A DNA stretch of 64,000 nucleotides, taken from contig NZ_JADMKC010000002.1 of the NCBI RefSeq assembly GCF_018780105.1, positions 186,001 through 250,000 of the forward strand, given 5' to 3'. A program made the translations under genes and the position numbers. The notes below the pieces were generated by a model, which saw only the letters and a list, made by a program, of their open reading frames with translations, made no database searches and was not told the origin of the DNA. Origin of the DNA: Thiobacillus sp. GTDB taxonomy: Bacteria; Pseudomonadota; Gammaproteobacteria; Burkholderiales; Thiobacillaceae. Below, one piece after another: positions 28,603 through 39,551 of the stretch; positions within the stretch are counted from its first letter, which is position 1; every line of letters starts with the position of its first letter.

Positions 28603-30079
28603 TTTTGAGGCGCTGGCCGGGCTTGGGTTCGCCCGCCGGATAGAGGTCGTTGAGCAGGCGCAGCTGGGCTTCGGCCTGCTGCTTCAACGGCGAGGTCTTG
28701 GCCAGACTGGCCAGGGTCGTTCCCGCCTTGGTCGTCACCAGCTTCAGCACGTAAGGCTGGGCGCCGCGCCGCTCGGCCGGCGTGATCGCGTGGAAACTGT
28801 TGATGGCACCGCGCAGCGTGGCGCGCTCGCGGTCGTAGGCCGGCTTGTTCGCCGCCATGCCGGCGATCAGGTATTGCGTGCCGTTGAACACGACCGAGGC
28901 CACCACCACCGGCTTGCCCTGTTGCGTGCCCGCGGCAAACGCCGCCGGATAGCCGCTGAGCTGGCCGCTGTCGAAGCGCGCGCCGGCATCCAGCTTGAGG
29001 CCGCTTTGCAGGGTGGACAGCGGCTGGTCGTTTTTCGGGCCCTGCTGCAGTTCGACCAGCGCATCGCCCTTCGGGTTTTTCGCCAGCACGCGATCGGCCT
29101 GGTTGCTCACCCGCCAGCCCGGTGGAAACTGGATCGCGAAGCCGAGCTTGTCGTGCAGCAGCTGGTTGTCGCGGATGATGCCCTGGGCCGGGCTGTCGCC
29201 GAGCACCAGGCCGTCGATTTTCTGCAGATAGTCGGCGCGGCCGTCGCGCGGGTTGGCCACGCTGTATTGATTCGCCTCGCCCACCACCTGCTTCAGGCGC
29301 GCGTCATTGCTCGGATGGGAGTCGAAGGTGCCGTGATAGGTGCTGCGCGGCTCGCGGCCTTCGCGCCGGGCCTGTTCGGCGGCAAACAGCTCCTGATTCT
29401 TCAGTACGCCGATGACCGCGATCATCGCCTGCGGATCGTAGCCAGATTTGGCCAGATACTGTGCGCCGAGGCGGTCGGATTCCAGTTCGTGATCGCGGCC
29501 GTAGCCCGCCGTCCACGCCTGCGCCACCGACTGCATCATGCCGGTAGCCGCCTGGCTGTCCAGGCCCGGCACCAGAATCGAGCCGAGCACCACACCCAGC
29601 CCGGCGGCGGTCGAGGCACTCTGCTGGCGCACGCCGTGACGCGCGGTGACGTGGCCGATTTCGTGCCCCAGCACCCCGGCCAGTTCGGCCTCGGAATTGA
29701 GGTAGGCCATCAGCCCGCGCGTGATGTAGATGTAGCCGCCGGGCAAGGCAAAGGCGTTGACGTCGGGGCTGTCGACCACGGTGAAGCGCCATTGCAGATC
29801 GGGGCGGTGACTTTGCTTGGCCAGCTTCTGGCCGATGCCATTCACGTAGGCCTGCAGGGCCGGATTGTCGAGCGCCGCGTATTCGCGCAGCACATCCTCG
29901 TGCGCTTGCGCGCCCATCTGGATTTCCTGCTGCTCGGATATCAGCACGAAGTCCTTGCCGCCCGAAACCGGATTGCTCGCGCAGTGCGTGAGCGACAGCG
30001 CGCCCAGAACGATTACGGCGAGTCGGCGAAAGGGAGGGGAAGTCACGGTTGCGGTTTTCCTGGATGGCAGCCTGCGCAT
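28592..30079 (-). CDS. M48 family metalloprotease (BepA/LoiP-like lipoprotein)
   Basis: Lipobox LSLTHC; AGVLGHEIGHVTARHG (HEXXH); start placed at MRRLPSRK. Confidence 0.88.
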   Translation of the reverse strand: MRRLPSRKTATVTSPPFRRLAVIVLGALSLTHCASNPVSGGKDFVLISEQQEIQMGAQAHEDVLREYAALDNPALQAYVNGIGQKLAKQSHRPDLQWRFTVVDSPDVNAFALPGGYIYITRGLMAYLNSEAELAGVLGHEIGHVTARHGVRQQSASTAAGLGVVLGSILVPGLDSQAATGMMQSVAQAWTAGYGRDHELESDRLGAQYLAKSGYDPQAMIAVIGVLKNQELFAAEQARREGREPRSTYHGTFDSHPSNDARLKQVVGEANQYSVANPRDGRADYLQKIDGLVLGDSPAQGIIRDNQLLHDKLGFAIQFPPGWRVSNQADRVLAKNPKGDALVELQQGPKNDQPLSTLQSGLKLDAGARFDSGQLSGYPAAFAAGTQQGKPVVVASVVFNGTQYLIAGMAANKPAYDRERATLRGAINSFHAITPAERRGAQPYVLKLVTTKAGTTLASLAKTSPLKQQAEAQLRLLNDLYPAGEPKPGQRLKIVQ

Positions 30080-30120
30080 GATACCGCTCCAGGCGCATCG
30101 GCTTCCAGCGGGTAGCCCAA

Positions 30121-33100
30121 TCAATCCGGCTTGAGCAGGGCTTCGAACTGTTCAATGGGGGCCGGCCTGCCGAACAGATAGCCTTGGTAGTTGAGGCAGC
30201 CGCTTTCCAGCAGCAGCTGCCGCTGTTCTTCTGTTTCGACGCCTTCGGCGATCACCTTCAGGCCCAGGCTTGCGGCCATGGCAATGGTTGCGCGCACGAC
30301 GGCGATATCGCTGGCGTCGACGCATATGTCGCGGACGAATGACTGATCGATCTTGATCTGATCGAGCGGCAGACGTTTGAGATATTGCAGGGATGAATAG
30401 CCGGTGCCGAAATCGTCGAGCGAAAACCGGACGCCAAGCTGATTCAAGGCGTTCATGGTGGCAATGGTGTCTTCAATGTTTTCCTGCAACAGGCTTTCGG
30501 TCAGTTCCAGCTTGAACAGGCTGGGATTGATGTCATGCAGCCTCACCGCAGCCTGTACCTGTTGCACGAAATCCGTCTGGCGAAATTGCCGGGCGCTCAC
30601 GTTGACCGCCAGCGTCAACGCGTGGGCGAGGGGATTCTGCTGCCATGCCTTGAGTTGGGCGCAGGCTGTCTGCAGCACCCACTGACCGATAGGCAGGATC
30701 AGGCCGGTGTCCTCGGCCAGCGGAATGAATTGAACCGGGGAAACCAGTCCGCGTTCAGGATGGGTCCAGCGGATCAGCGCCTCTGCACCCAGAGGGTGGC
30801 AGGCATCGTCAACCTGGATCTGGTAGTACAGCTGGAATTGCCCGAACTCGAGCGCATTCTGCAATTCGTTTTCCAGTGCGACGCGCGTAGAGATGTTGTC
30901 CTGCATCTGCCGGTCGAAGAATCGCAGGGTGTTGCGGCCGGCCTTCTTGGCCTGATACATGGCGATGTCGGCTTGCTTCATCAGCTCCTCAGTCGCTTGC
31001 GGGTGAGCGCCAAACAAGGTGACGCCGATGCTGGCGGTGCAACGATAGGTGTGCTGATCGAGTGAATAAGGCTGGCTCAGGGCGGCGAGTATGGCCTCAC
31101 CGATGGCTTCCGTCTGGGCAGCGGCCTCGATGGGCTGTTCGCTCAGGTCGACCAGCATGACCACGAATTCGTCGCCTCCCAGACGGGCCACGGTATCACC
31201 CTCGCGTATGCGGGATTGCAGGCGCTGGGTGGCCTGTTTCAGCAGCAGGTCCCCGAAATCATGCCCCAGCGTATCGTTGAGGTTCTTGAAGTTGTCCAGA
31301 TCGATGAACAGCAGGGCGCTCTGCCGGTTGTTGTGCGTACTGGAAAGCAAGGCCTGTTTGAGCCGATCCAGCAAGAGTTGCCGGTTGGGCAATTGGGTGA
31401 GGTGGTCGTAGAACGCCAGGTGCTCGATGATTTCCTCTGCCGCCTTGCGCTCGGTGATATCGATGTGCGACCAGACATAATGCGTGACGATTCCGTCGTC
31501 GTTTTTAACGGCCGAAATACTGAGCCATTTTGGATAGATCGTGCCGTTTTTGCGCCGGTCCCAGGCTTCACCCTGCCATGCCCCGGTGCGGCGGATGGTT
31601 TCCCACATGTCGCGGTAGAAGGCCTCGTTGTGGCGACCCGACTCGAGCAGGTGCGGGGTTTGCCCGACGATATCTTCGGTCGTATAGCCGGTGCAGTCGG
31701 TAAACGCCTGGTTGACGCGCAGAATCACGCGCTCCGCATTGGTGATCATCAGGCTTTCCTGCGACTCGAACGCGGTCGCGGCGATGCGAAAACTGGCTTC
31801 AGCCTGTTTGCGTTCGGTAATGTCGATGGAAATGCCGCACAGGGCGTAAATGCTGCCATCTTCAGCGTGCAGTGGCAGTTTGGTGGACAGATAGACAGCG
31901 GTTTGGCCGGTTAGCGCCACCGTGTTGGTTTCCTCTGCCTTCAAGGTCTCGCCGTACTGCAGTACGCGACTGTCGTTTTGGCGGATTTGCGCCGCTGTCC
32001 CGGCGTCGAAAAACTTCTCGTCGCCAGCGCCAACAATGTCTTCCATTCCGACCCGCCAGAGCTGGCGTACCGCCTTGTTCGCAAAGACATACTGGCCGTG
32101 GGTGTCCTTGAGATAGATATACGCTTCGACATTGTCGAGAATGGTGCGGAGTTTTGCTTCGCTCTTTTCAAGCGCTTCCTTGCCGGCCTGCAGATGGCGG
32201 GTCTTTTCGATCACCTGACGGCGGAGATAGACGCTGATCAGGAGCGCAGCCAACAGCAGGGCAGCCAAAGCGCCCAGGCTTTTGAGCAGCCAGGGCGGAA
32301 CGATGGTTTTTGCCGGGTGCCCCGTCCACTTTTCCAGGATATTGAAATAAGGCGAATCCTGTTGCGCAAGCCAGCGTTGTAAATGACGGTCGACCGCAAG
32401 CAGCAGGCCGGCGTTTTTTCCGCGCGCGGTGCCGAAAAAAAGCTGTGCGGGCTGGAACATGATCGGAGATGCGGCCAGCTTGTAGCGCGGCGCATTAAAG
32501 TCGCCGAAGAAACGATTGGCAACGACTGCGTCGAATTCCCCGGCAGACACTTTCCCGAATCCCTCCTCCAGCGATTTGACGGGTATCAGTTGGGCGTTCA
32601 CGCCAAAACCGGCCAGCAACTCGCGCAGATATTCCTCCTGGATGGAGCCTTCCAGAACGGCAACACGCTTCCCTTCGAGCTCAAGCGTGGTTTCGACGGG
32701 CGTTTCGTTGCGGCGATAGATCGTCGACCAGCTGTACAGGACTGGGATCTTGTGGAAGTCGAATTCTTCGGCGCGCTGCGTGCTGTAGGCGAGATCGGGT
32801 AGTAGATCGATGCGCCCGTCCTGCAGGGCGTTCAGGCAGTCTTGCCAGTCGCATTGCACGGGTTTCAGCGTCCAGTCTTCCTGCCGGGCGATTTCCGTGA
32901 GCAATTCGCCCAGAATGCCTGCTACCTGACCATGCTGATCAAGAAATATCTTAGGCGCGTTGGCATACACGCCCACCCGCACTTCACGCGCTTCTGCGTA
33001 GGACGGCGTACTCCAGATGGAAGCGAGGAGCACGAGCACGCCCAGCCACCCATACATCAGGGCTGGCACCGCGCCAGGGCTTGACGCCTCGCCAGCCCGG

Positions 33101-33126
33101 CCGATATCAATACTTGCTTTCGCCAT
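30121..33126 (-). CDS. SBP_bac_3-PAS-PAS-GGDEF-EAL cyclic-di-GMP signalling receptor
   Basis: Periplasmic SBP domain, TM, PAS repeats (ITERKQAEASF, ITERKAAEEII), LGGDEFVVM, EALIRWTHPERG ... DDFGTGYSSL. Confidence 0.92.
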   Translation of the reverse strand: MAKASIDIGRAGEASSPGAVPALMYGWLGVLVLLASIWSTPSYAEAREVRVGVYANAPKIFLDQHGQVAGILGELLTEIARQEDWTLKPVQCDWQDCLNALQDGRIDLLPDLAYSTQRAEEFDFHKIPVLYSWSTIYRRNETPVETTLELEGKRVAVLEGSIQEEYLRELLAGFGVNAQLIPVKSLEEGFGKVSAGEFDAVVANRFFGDFNAPRYKLAASPIMFQPAQLFFGTARGKNAGLLLAVDRHLQRWLAQQDSPYFNILEKWTGHPAKTIVPPWLLKSLGALAALLLAALLISVYLRRQVIEKTRHLQAGKEALEKSEAKLRTILDNVEAYIYLKDTHGQYVFANKAVRQLWRVGMEDIVGAGDEKFFDAGTAAQIRQNDSRVLQYGETLKAEETNTVALTGQTAVYLSTKLPLHAEDGSIYALCGISIDITERKQAEASFRIAATAFESQESLMITNAERVILRVNQAFTDCTGYTTEDIVGQTPHLLESGRHNEAFYRDMWETIRRTGAWQGEAWDRRKNGTIYPKWLSISAVKNDDGIVTHYVWSHIDITERKAAEEIIEHLAFYDHLTQLPNRQLLLDRLKQALLSSTHNNRQSALLFIDLDNFKNLNDTLGHDFGDLLLKQATQRLQSRIREGDTVARLGGDEFVVMLVDLSEQPIEAAAQTEAIGEAILAALSQPYSLDQHTYRCTASIGVTLFGAHPQATEELMKQADIAMYQAKKAGRNTLRFFDRQMQDNISTRVALENELQNALEFGQFQLYYQIQVDDACHPLGAEALIRWTHPERGLVSPVQFIPLAEDTGLILPIGQWVLQTACAQLKAWQQNPLAHALTLAVNVSARQFRQTDFVQQVQAAVRLHDINPSLFKLELTESLLQENIEDTIATMNALNQLGVRFSLDDFGTGYSSLQYLKRLPLDQIKIDQSFVRDICVDASDIAVVRATIAMAASLGLKVIAEGVETEEQRQLLLESGCLNYQGYLFGRPAPIEQFEALLKPD

Positions 33127-33467
33127 TCGTCAGAGCCTGTTCAAAAGGAGCATTCCCGCCTGTTCAGGCATGGCGTCCGTGCGTTGGGCATTGGATCATC
33201 ATTGCCGGGCATTTCCCCAGAACAATAATCGATGCCCGGCCATCTCCCGTACCGGCAGCCCGGATTTCGGGCAAACTGCCAGCGCTTTCGCTTCGGGAAT
33301 CGTGAAAGCGCACGCTCATGGCTATCGGTCTGCGGGAGGTTTTCGTTGCACGAATCAGTTGGGCTACGCCGTGAGTATGGGTGCGCCATTGAAAATGGGC
33401 TGCGCCGTGATTTGATGAGCGGCGGCTTGAGGGTCCATGGCTGACGATTGAGCCCGCAACGCAAAAA

Positions 33468-33543
33468 GCGGCCGAAGCCGCTTTTCATTCCCCCTGGCGC
33501 GGCCGAAGCCGCTTTTCTTGGGTGCCAGCGCGGCCGAAGCCGC
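33468..33543 (-). terminator. Three 31-bp-periodic UUCG-tetraloop hairpins downstream of rpmE; one has A/T-run terminator form
   Basis: GCGGCCGAAGCCGC at 33468, 33499 and 33530; on the minus strand AAAAGCGGC-TTCG-GCCGCTTTTT. Confidence 0.75.
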
Positions 33544-33578
33544 GTCTTCACTGCGTTCGCCGCGATTGCGCGAACGAT

Positions 33579-33785
33579 TTACTTCATGCCATAACGCTGG
33601 CGGAATTTCTCGATGCGACCAGCGGTGTCGACGATCTTCTGCTTGCCGGTATAGAACGGATGGCAGGCGGCGCAGACTTCGACGTGCAGTTGTTCTTTGC
33701 CCAGCGTGGAGCGGGTTACAAAAGTGTTGCCACACGAGCAGGTGATAGCGACTTCTTTGTAATTGGGATGAATGCCGGATTTCAT
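33579..33785 (-). CDS. rpmE: 50S ribosomal protein L31 (zinc-binding type)
   Basis: [27 protein letters not shown]...[30 protein letters not shown]. Confidence 0.96.
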   Translation of the reverse strand: MKSGIHPNYKEVAITCSCGNTFVTRSTLGKEQLHVEVCAACHPFYTGKQKIVDTAGRIEKFRQRYGMK

Positions 33786-33957
33786 GGCAATTCCTTAATA
33801 GGTTGAATTCGGAGAACGCGAGAGTATAGCGAAACACCCGGACCGAATCAAGCCACACCGCAAACCCTGAATCCAGGGGGTGTGCCACCCCGCAAGCCGC
33901 ACAGATCGCGGGTTAAGATTGCCCAGCCCATTTTCTTCCGATCAGGAGCTTTCCGTG

Positions 33958-35355
33958 ATGACCGAGCAACCCTCTTCCGACGCGCTGGTGCTGTTCGGCG
34001 CCACCGGCGACTTGTCCCGCCGCAAGATATTCCCGGCGTTGTACGACATGTTGCGGCACGGCCGCACGCTGCCGCCGATTTTTTGCGTGGCGCATTCGCC
34101 GGGCTGGGGGATCGAGGAGCTGCGTGCCCATGCGCACGCGGGCATCACGCAGTTCGGCGGCAACGGCATGGACGAATCGGTGTTCCGCAATCTGGTGAGC
34201 CTGCTGACCTATATCAATGGCGATTACGAAGACCCGGCTACTTTTGCCGAGCTGCGCCGCGCGCTGGAAGGCCGCCAGCGCCCGCTGCATTATTTTGCGA
34301 TTCCGCCGTCGATGTTCCCCGTGGTGGTGCGCGGCCTAGCCGAGGCCGGATGTACCCAGGATGCGCGTGTGGTCGTCGAGAAGCCCTTCGGCCGCGACCT
34401 GGAAACCGCGCGTGCGCTCAACGCCACGCTGCATGAAGCGCTGCCGGAATCGAATATTTTTCGCATCGACCACTACCTTGGCAAGGAAGCGGTGCAGAAC
34501 ATCATTTATTTCCGCTTCGCCAATTCCTTTCTCGAACCGATCTGGAACCGCAACCATATCCGCCAGGTTCAGATCACCATGGCGGAGGATTTCGGGGTGG
34601 CGGGGCGCGGTCGCTTTTATGACTCGGTCGGTGCCATCCGCGACGTGTTGCAAAACCATTTGCTGCAGATACTGGCGCTGCTCGCGATGGAGCCGCCGCT
34701 CGGTACCAGCGCCGAGGCCATCCGCGACGAGCAGGCCAAGTTGCTGAAGGCCATCCGTCCGCTCGCCCCCGGCGACATCGTGCGCGGCCAATACGAGGGC
34801 TACGCGAAGGAGGAAGGCGTGGCGCACGGCTCGGATACCGAAACCTTTGTCGCCGCGCGCTTTTTCGTCGACAGCTGGCGCTGGGCCGGGGTGCCGTTCA
34901 TCATCCGCACCGGCAAAGGCATGCCGGTGACCACCACCGAAATCCGCGCCGAATTCCAGTTGCCGCCGCAGCGGGTGTTTTCGCTGTCGGAAGCCGGGCC
35001 GTTGGCAACCAATTACCTGCGCATGCGGGTGTCGCCTACCGTGTCCATCGCGCTGGGCGCGCGCACCAAGAACGCCGGGGACCGCATGGTGGGAAGGCCG
35101 GTGGAGTTGTACGTGTGCAATAACCACCCGGACGAGATGAGCGCCTACGAGCGTCTGCTCGGCGATGCGCTGGATGGCGAGGCCATGCTGTTCGCGCGGC
35201 AGGATGCGGTGGAAGCGGCCTGGCGGATCGTCGAGCCGGTTCTGTCGCATCGCGATCCGGCCTGCGCCTACGAAATGGGGACCTGGGGGCCGCCCGAGGC
35301 CGACCTGCTGCTGGCGGGTGGGCGCTGGCATAACCCGCGGCCGCCGCAGAGCTAA
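33958..35355 (+). CDS. zwf: Glucose-6-phosphate 1-dehydrogenase
   Basis: [19 protein letters not shown] ... [14 protein letters not shown] ... [15 protein letters not shown]-type motif. Confidence 0.95.
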   Translation: MTEQPSSDALVLFGATGDLSRRKIFPALYDMLRHGRTLPPIFCVAHSPGWGIEELRAHAHAGITQFGGNGMDESVFRNLVSLLTYINGDYEDPATFAELRRALEGRQRPLHYFAIPPSMFPVVVRGLAEAGCTQDARVVVEKPFGRDLETARALNATLHEALPESNIFRIDHYLGKEAVQNIIYFRFANSFLEPIWNRNHIRQVQITMAEDFGVAGRGRFYDSVGAIRDVLQNHLLQILALLAMEPPLGTSAEAIRDEQAKLLKAIRPLAPGDIVRGQYEGYAKEEGVAHGSDTETFVAARFFVDSWRWAGVPFIIRTGKGMPVTTTEIRAEFQLPPQRVFSLSEAGPLATNYLRMRVSPTVSIALGARTKNAGDRMVGRPVELYVCNNHPDEMSAYERLLGDALDGEAMLFARQDAVEAAWRIVEPVLSHRDPACAYEMGTWGPPEADLLLAGGRWHNPRPPQS

Positions 35356-35373
35356 TTTAAAGCCAGGCGTTGA

Positions 35374-36405
35374 TCAGGCCAGACTTACCCCGAGCCAGGC
35401 GCCGATGAACCAGGTTGCCAGCCCCGCTGCACCGCCGATGGCCAGCATGCGCACGCCACTCAGCACGGCATGGCGGCCGGTGAACAGGCTCATGCTGGCG
35501 CCGACGGCGAACAGGCCCAGCCCGGTCAGGCTGATGGAGGCGACCAGCGCATGGTCATGGCCAAACAGGAAGGGTAGCAGTGGCAGCGCCGCACCCGCGG
35601 TGAAGGCGCTGAACGAGGAGAGGGCGGCCACCCACGGCGATCCAAGATCATCCGGATTCAGGCCGAGCTCTTCGCGCGCCAGCGTGTCGAGCGCGCGTTC
35701 GGGGTCTTCCATCAATTTGTCGGCGACGCGCCGTGCCTCGTCCGGGTGGATGCCCTTGGCGGCGTAGATCAGGGCCAGCTCGGCGGCTTCCTCGTCCGGA
35801 TATTTTTCCAGCTCGTCGCGCTCCAGCCCGATCTGGTATTCGAACATTTCACGCTGCGAGCGTACCGACACATATTCGCCCGCCGCCATCGAAAACGCGC
35901 CCGCCAGCAGGCCGGCCACGCCGGTCAGCACAATGATCGACGGTTCGGGCGAGGCACCCGCCACACCAAAAATCAACGCGGCATTCGAGACCAGGCCGTC
36001 ATTGACGCCGAACACGCCGGCGCGCAGGGCGTTGCCGCTCGCGCCGCTGCGGTGGCGTTTGCCGATGTCGTCGCGATGCGTCGGCGTGGGGTGGGGCGGG
36101 GCCTGCGTATACAGCACCATGCCACGTACCTTCATGGCGGCCAGCACGCTGCGCATGACGCGCGGCTTGAACACACGCGTCAGGCCGGCGACGACACGGG
36201 TGCGCAGGTCGGGCTGAAAGGGCGCGGGGGCCGGGTCGCCGCGTTGTGCGATGGCGGTGAGCCAGATCTCGGCCTGATCGTCGGCCGCCTGCGCCAGTTC
36301 GTCGAACAGTGCAGCGCGCGGCGTGCCGCGTTCGCATTCGGCCACCACCCGATAGAGCCAGGCCGACCTTTTTTCTTCCCGCCAGGACTCGAACGGATCG
36401 CTCAT
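35374..36405 (-). CDS. VIT1/CCC1 transporter family protein with N-terminal ferritin-like region
   Basis: GVFGVNDGLVSNAALIFGVAGA ... AGAFSMAAGEYVSVRSQREMFEYQI. Confidence 0.88.
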   Translation of the reverse strand: MSDPFESWREEKRSAWLYRVVAECERGTPRAALFDELAQAADDQAEIWLTAIAQRGDPAPAPFQPDLRTRVVAGLTRVFKPRVMRSVLAAMKVRGMVLYTQAPPHPTPTHRDDIGKRHRSGASGNALRAGVFGVNDGLVSNAALIFGVAGASPEPSIIVLTGVAGLLAGAFSMAAGEYVSVRSQREMFEYQIGLERDELEKYPDEEAAELALIYAAKGIHPDEARRVADKLMEDPERALDTLAREELGLNPDDLGSPWVAALSSFSAFTAGAALPLLPFLFGHDHALVASISLTGLGLFAVGASMSLFTGRHAVLSGVRMLAIGGAAGLATWFIGAWLGVSLA

Positions 36406-37892
36406 GCGGCACCTCTGCGATATTGAATGGCTTCCGCCAGATGCGCCGGCGTGATGGTGGCGCTACCGGCCAAGTCGGCCACGCTGCGCGCCAGTTTGAG
36501 TACGCGGTGATAAGCGCGCGCCGACAGGTTCAGGTGCGTGATCGCCTGTTTGAGCAGGCTTGTGCCCGCCGTATCCAGCGGGCAATGCAGGTCGATTTCC
36601 TGGGTGCCGAGCGCGGCATTGGGCTTGCCCTGGCGCTGCATTTGCCGAGCGCGTGCCGCTTCGACCCGGGCGCGGATGACGGCGCTGGATTCGCCCACCT
36701 GAGCAGCCATCAATTCGCCTTCGGTCAACGCGGGCACGCTGATCTGGATATCGATGCGGTCGAGCAGGGGGCCGGAAATGCGCGCGCGGTAACGCGCGAT
36801 CTGGTCGGGGGTGTCGCGGCAGGCCTGCGTCGGGTGGCCGAGATAACCGCAGGGGCAGGGATTCATCGCGGCGATGAGCTGGAAGCGCGCCGGAAAATCG
36901 GCCTGCCGGGCTGCGCGCGAAATCGTGATGTGACCGGTTTCCAGCGGTTCGCGCAGCACTTCCAGTACCTGTCGCGAGAACTCCGGCAATTCATCGAGAA
37001 ACAGCACCCCGTGGTGCGCCAGCGAAATCTCGCCCGGGCGCGGGTTGCCGCCACCGCCAACCAGCGCCACTCCAGAGGCCGTGTGATGCGGCGCGCGGAA
37101 CGGCCGCCGCCGCCACTGATCGAGACGGAAGCCACCGTTGAGCGATTGCACCGCGGCGGCTTCCAGTGCCTCGTTGTCGCCCATCGCCGGCAGGATGCCG
37201 GGGAAGCGTGCCGCGAGCATCGACTTGCCGGTGCCGGGCGGCCCCGACAGCAAGGCGGAATGGCCCCCAGCTGCCGCCACTTCGAGCGCGCGCTTGGTCG
37301 CGCTCTGGCCCTTGACGTCGGCAAAGTCGGGGTAATCGGGTGCTTCGGGCGCCTGCGCTGGATCCGGTAGGGAGAGTTCGCCTTGCCCTGCAAGCCAGGC
37401 GCATACCTCCAGCAGGCTGCCGGCTGCGCGTACGTCGATGCCGCTGGCGAGCGCCGCCTCCAGCGCCGAGTGCTGCGGCAGCACCAGGGTGCGTCCGGAT
37501 ACGCGGGTGGCGAGCGCCATCGCCAGCGCGCCGCGCACCGGGCGCAGTTCGCCGGTCAGCGCCAGTTCGCCGGCGAACTCGGCCTGGGCCAGCCGGGTGG
37601 ACGGGATCTGTCCGGAGGCCGCCAGAATCGCCAGCGCGATCGGTAGATCGAAGCGCCCGGATTCCTTGGGCAGGTCGGCCGGGGCGAGGTTGACCGTGAT
37701 GCGCCGCGCAGGGAACTCGAAGCGCGCATTCTGGATCGCGGCACGCACGCGGTCGCGCGCTTCCTTGACCTCGGTTTCCGGCAGACCGACCAGGGTGAAC
37801 GCGGGCAGGCCATTGGCCAGATGCGCCTCGACCACCACTTCGGGCGCATCCATGCCGGTAAGCGCCCGGCTCTTGACGACGGCGACCGCCAC
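36402..37892 (-). CDS. comM: YifB/ComM family Mg chelatase-like AAA ATPase
   Basis: GPPGTGKSMLAARFPGILP ... RPFRAPHHTASGVALVGGG ... NPCPCGYLG. Confidence 0.92.
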   Translation of the reverse strand: MAVAVVKSRALTGMDAPEVVVEAHLANGLPAFTLVGLPETEVKEARDRVRAAIQNARFEFPARRITVNLAPADLPKESGRFDLPIALAILAASGQIPSTRLAQAEFAGELALTGELRPVRGALAMALATRVSGRTLVLPQHSALEAALASGIDVRAAGSLLEVCAWLAGQGELSLPDPAQAPEAPDYPDFADVKGQSATKRALEVAAAGGHSALLSGPPGTGKSMLAARFPGILPAMGDNEALEAAAVQSLNGGFRLDQWRRRPFRAPHHTASGVALVGGGGNPRPGEISLAHHGVLFLDELPEFSRQVLEVLREPLETGHITISRAARQADFPARFQLIAAMNPCPCGYLGHPTQACRDTPDQIARYRARISGPLLDRIDIQISVPALTEGELMAAQVGESSAVIRARVEAARARQMQRQGKPNAALGTQEIDLHCPLDTAGTSLLKQAITHLNLSARAYHRVLKLARSVADLAGSATITPAHLAEAIQYRRGAA

Positions 37893-38137
37893 TATGCGGT
37901 GCGCTGCTTTTCCAGTTCGGCCAGCCGCGCTTCCAGTGCCTCAAGCTGGGCCCGCGTGCGCGCCAGCACTTCGGTCTGCACGTCAAATTCCTCGCGGCTC
38001 ACCATATCCAGCTTGCCCAGCATGGCGGTGACACCGGCCTTGAGATTGTGTTCGATGTCCTTGGCCGGCGACTGCTTGAGGATTTCGCCCAGTTTGTCGG
38101 TCAGTTCGTTGAGAAAAGCAGGGGTCGCAGGTTTCAT
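37892..38137 (-). CDS. ubiK: UbiK family accessory factor (YqiC/BMFP)
   Basis: Short coiled-coil MLGKLDMVSREEFDVQTEVLARTRAQLEALEARLAELE. Confidence 0.88.
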   Translation of the reverse strand: MKPATPAFLNELTDKLGEILKQSPAKDIEHNLKAGVTAMLGKLDMVSREEFDVQTEVLARTRAQLEALEARLAELEKQRTA

Positions 38138-38300
38138 GTCGGGCTCCATTTCGGTGAATCGCAGTGTAGCAACAGCCGTGGGATGCCGTATCGCACGAAA
38201 AACGTGCACATCCGTTTTTTGGCGCACCCTGGTGGTGCGTGCGAGTGGCCTCGCTGTGTGAGCTGTATTTCAAGCAATTGAAAACATTGGATTAATGGTT

Positions 38301-38316
38301 TGGCACGCCTTGTGCT
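38301..38316 (+). promoter_or_regulatory. Sigma54 promoter candidate of the porin-glnK-amtB operon
   Basis: TGGCACGCCTTGTGCT, one mismatch to TGGCACGN4TTGCW, about 50 bp before the porin start. Confidence 0.7.
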
Positions 38317-38364
38317 ATTAACCGCTTGCAATATTGCACTCTTCTTACTTCGGAGAATTTCAGC

Positions 38365-39132
38365 ATGAAAAAAATCGTTTCTGCACTGGCATTGCTTGGC
38401 ATGGTTGGCGCACCTGGCGTCGTGATGGCTGAAGAAACCAGTCCGCATACCCTGACCGCCAACGTCGGGTTGTACAGCAACTATATTTTCCGCGGCATTT
38501 CGCAAACCGGCAGCGACATCGCTCTGCAAGGCGGTTTTGATTACGCGCACAGCAGCGGTTTCTACCTCGGCACCTGGGGCTCCAACGTGGGCTGGATCGA
38601 AGACTACCAGGGCTACGACTCCGGCAATGTGGAAGTCGACGTCTACGGCGGTTTCCGCAGCAGCATCGGTGATAGCGGATTTACCTACGATCTGGGTCTG
38701 ATCCAGTACATGTACCCGGGCAAGAAAGGCGCAGCTGTCGACGCCGACACCACTGAAATGTATGCCGCGATGGGCTGGAAGTGGTTCACCGTCAAATATT
38801 CCTACTACCTCAGCAATGAAGTGTTCGGCTTTGCCACTGCCGATGGCTCCGACTATTTGGACATTTCTGCCAGCCTGCCGATCGGCGAAACCGGCCTGAC
38901 CGCTGGCGCGCACTGGGGCACGTTCAGCTTCGACAACAACAGCGCGCAGGATTACGACGACTGGAAAATCAGCTTGGCATACGACCTCGGCAAGTTGGGT
39001 AAGTTGTCGTCCGGCATGACCATCGGCCTGATGTACACCGACACCAATGCCGACGAGACCAAGTGGACCGACGTCAACGGCGAATACCTGGGTGACGGCA
39101 CCGCCACTGTCTGGATTTCCAAAGCTTTCTAA
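38365..39132 (+). CDS. TorF family putative porin
   Basis: Signal peptide then LTANVGLYSNYIFRGISQTGSDIALQGGFDYAHSSGFYLGTWGSNV; terminal Phe. Confidence 0.85.
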   Translation: MKKIVSALALLGMVGAPGVVMAEETSPHTLTANVGLYSNYIFRGISQTGSDIALQGGFDYAHSSGFYLGTWGSNVGWIEDYQGYDSGNVEVDVYGGFRSSIGDSGFTYDLGLIQYMYPGKKGAAVDADTTEMYAAMGWKWFTVKYSYYLSNEVFGFATADGSDYLDISASLPIGETGLTAGAHWGTFSFDNNSAQDYDDWKISLAYDLGKLGKLSSGMTIGLMYTDTNADETKWTDVNGEYLGDGTATVWISKAF

Positions 39133-39540
<408 letters not shown>

Positions 39541-39551
39541 GGAGGATGAAC

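Noticed and set aside
33468-33543. Tandem repeat as CRISPR
   Set aside because: Units are hairpins only 31 bp apart with short spacers and terminator features; no cas genes nearby
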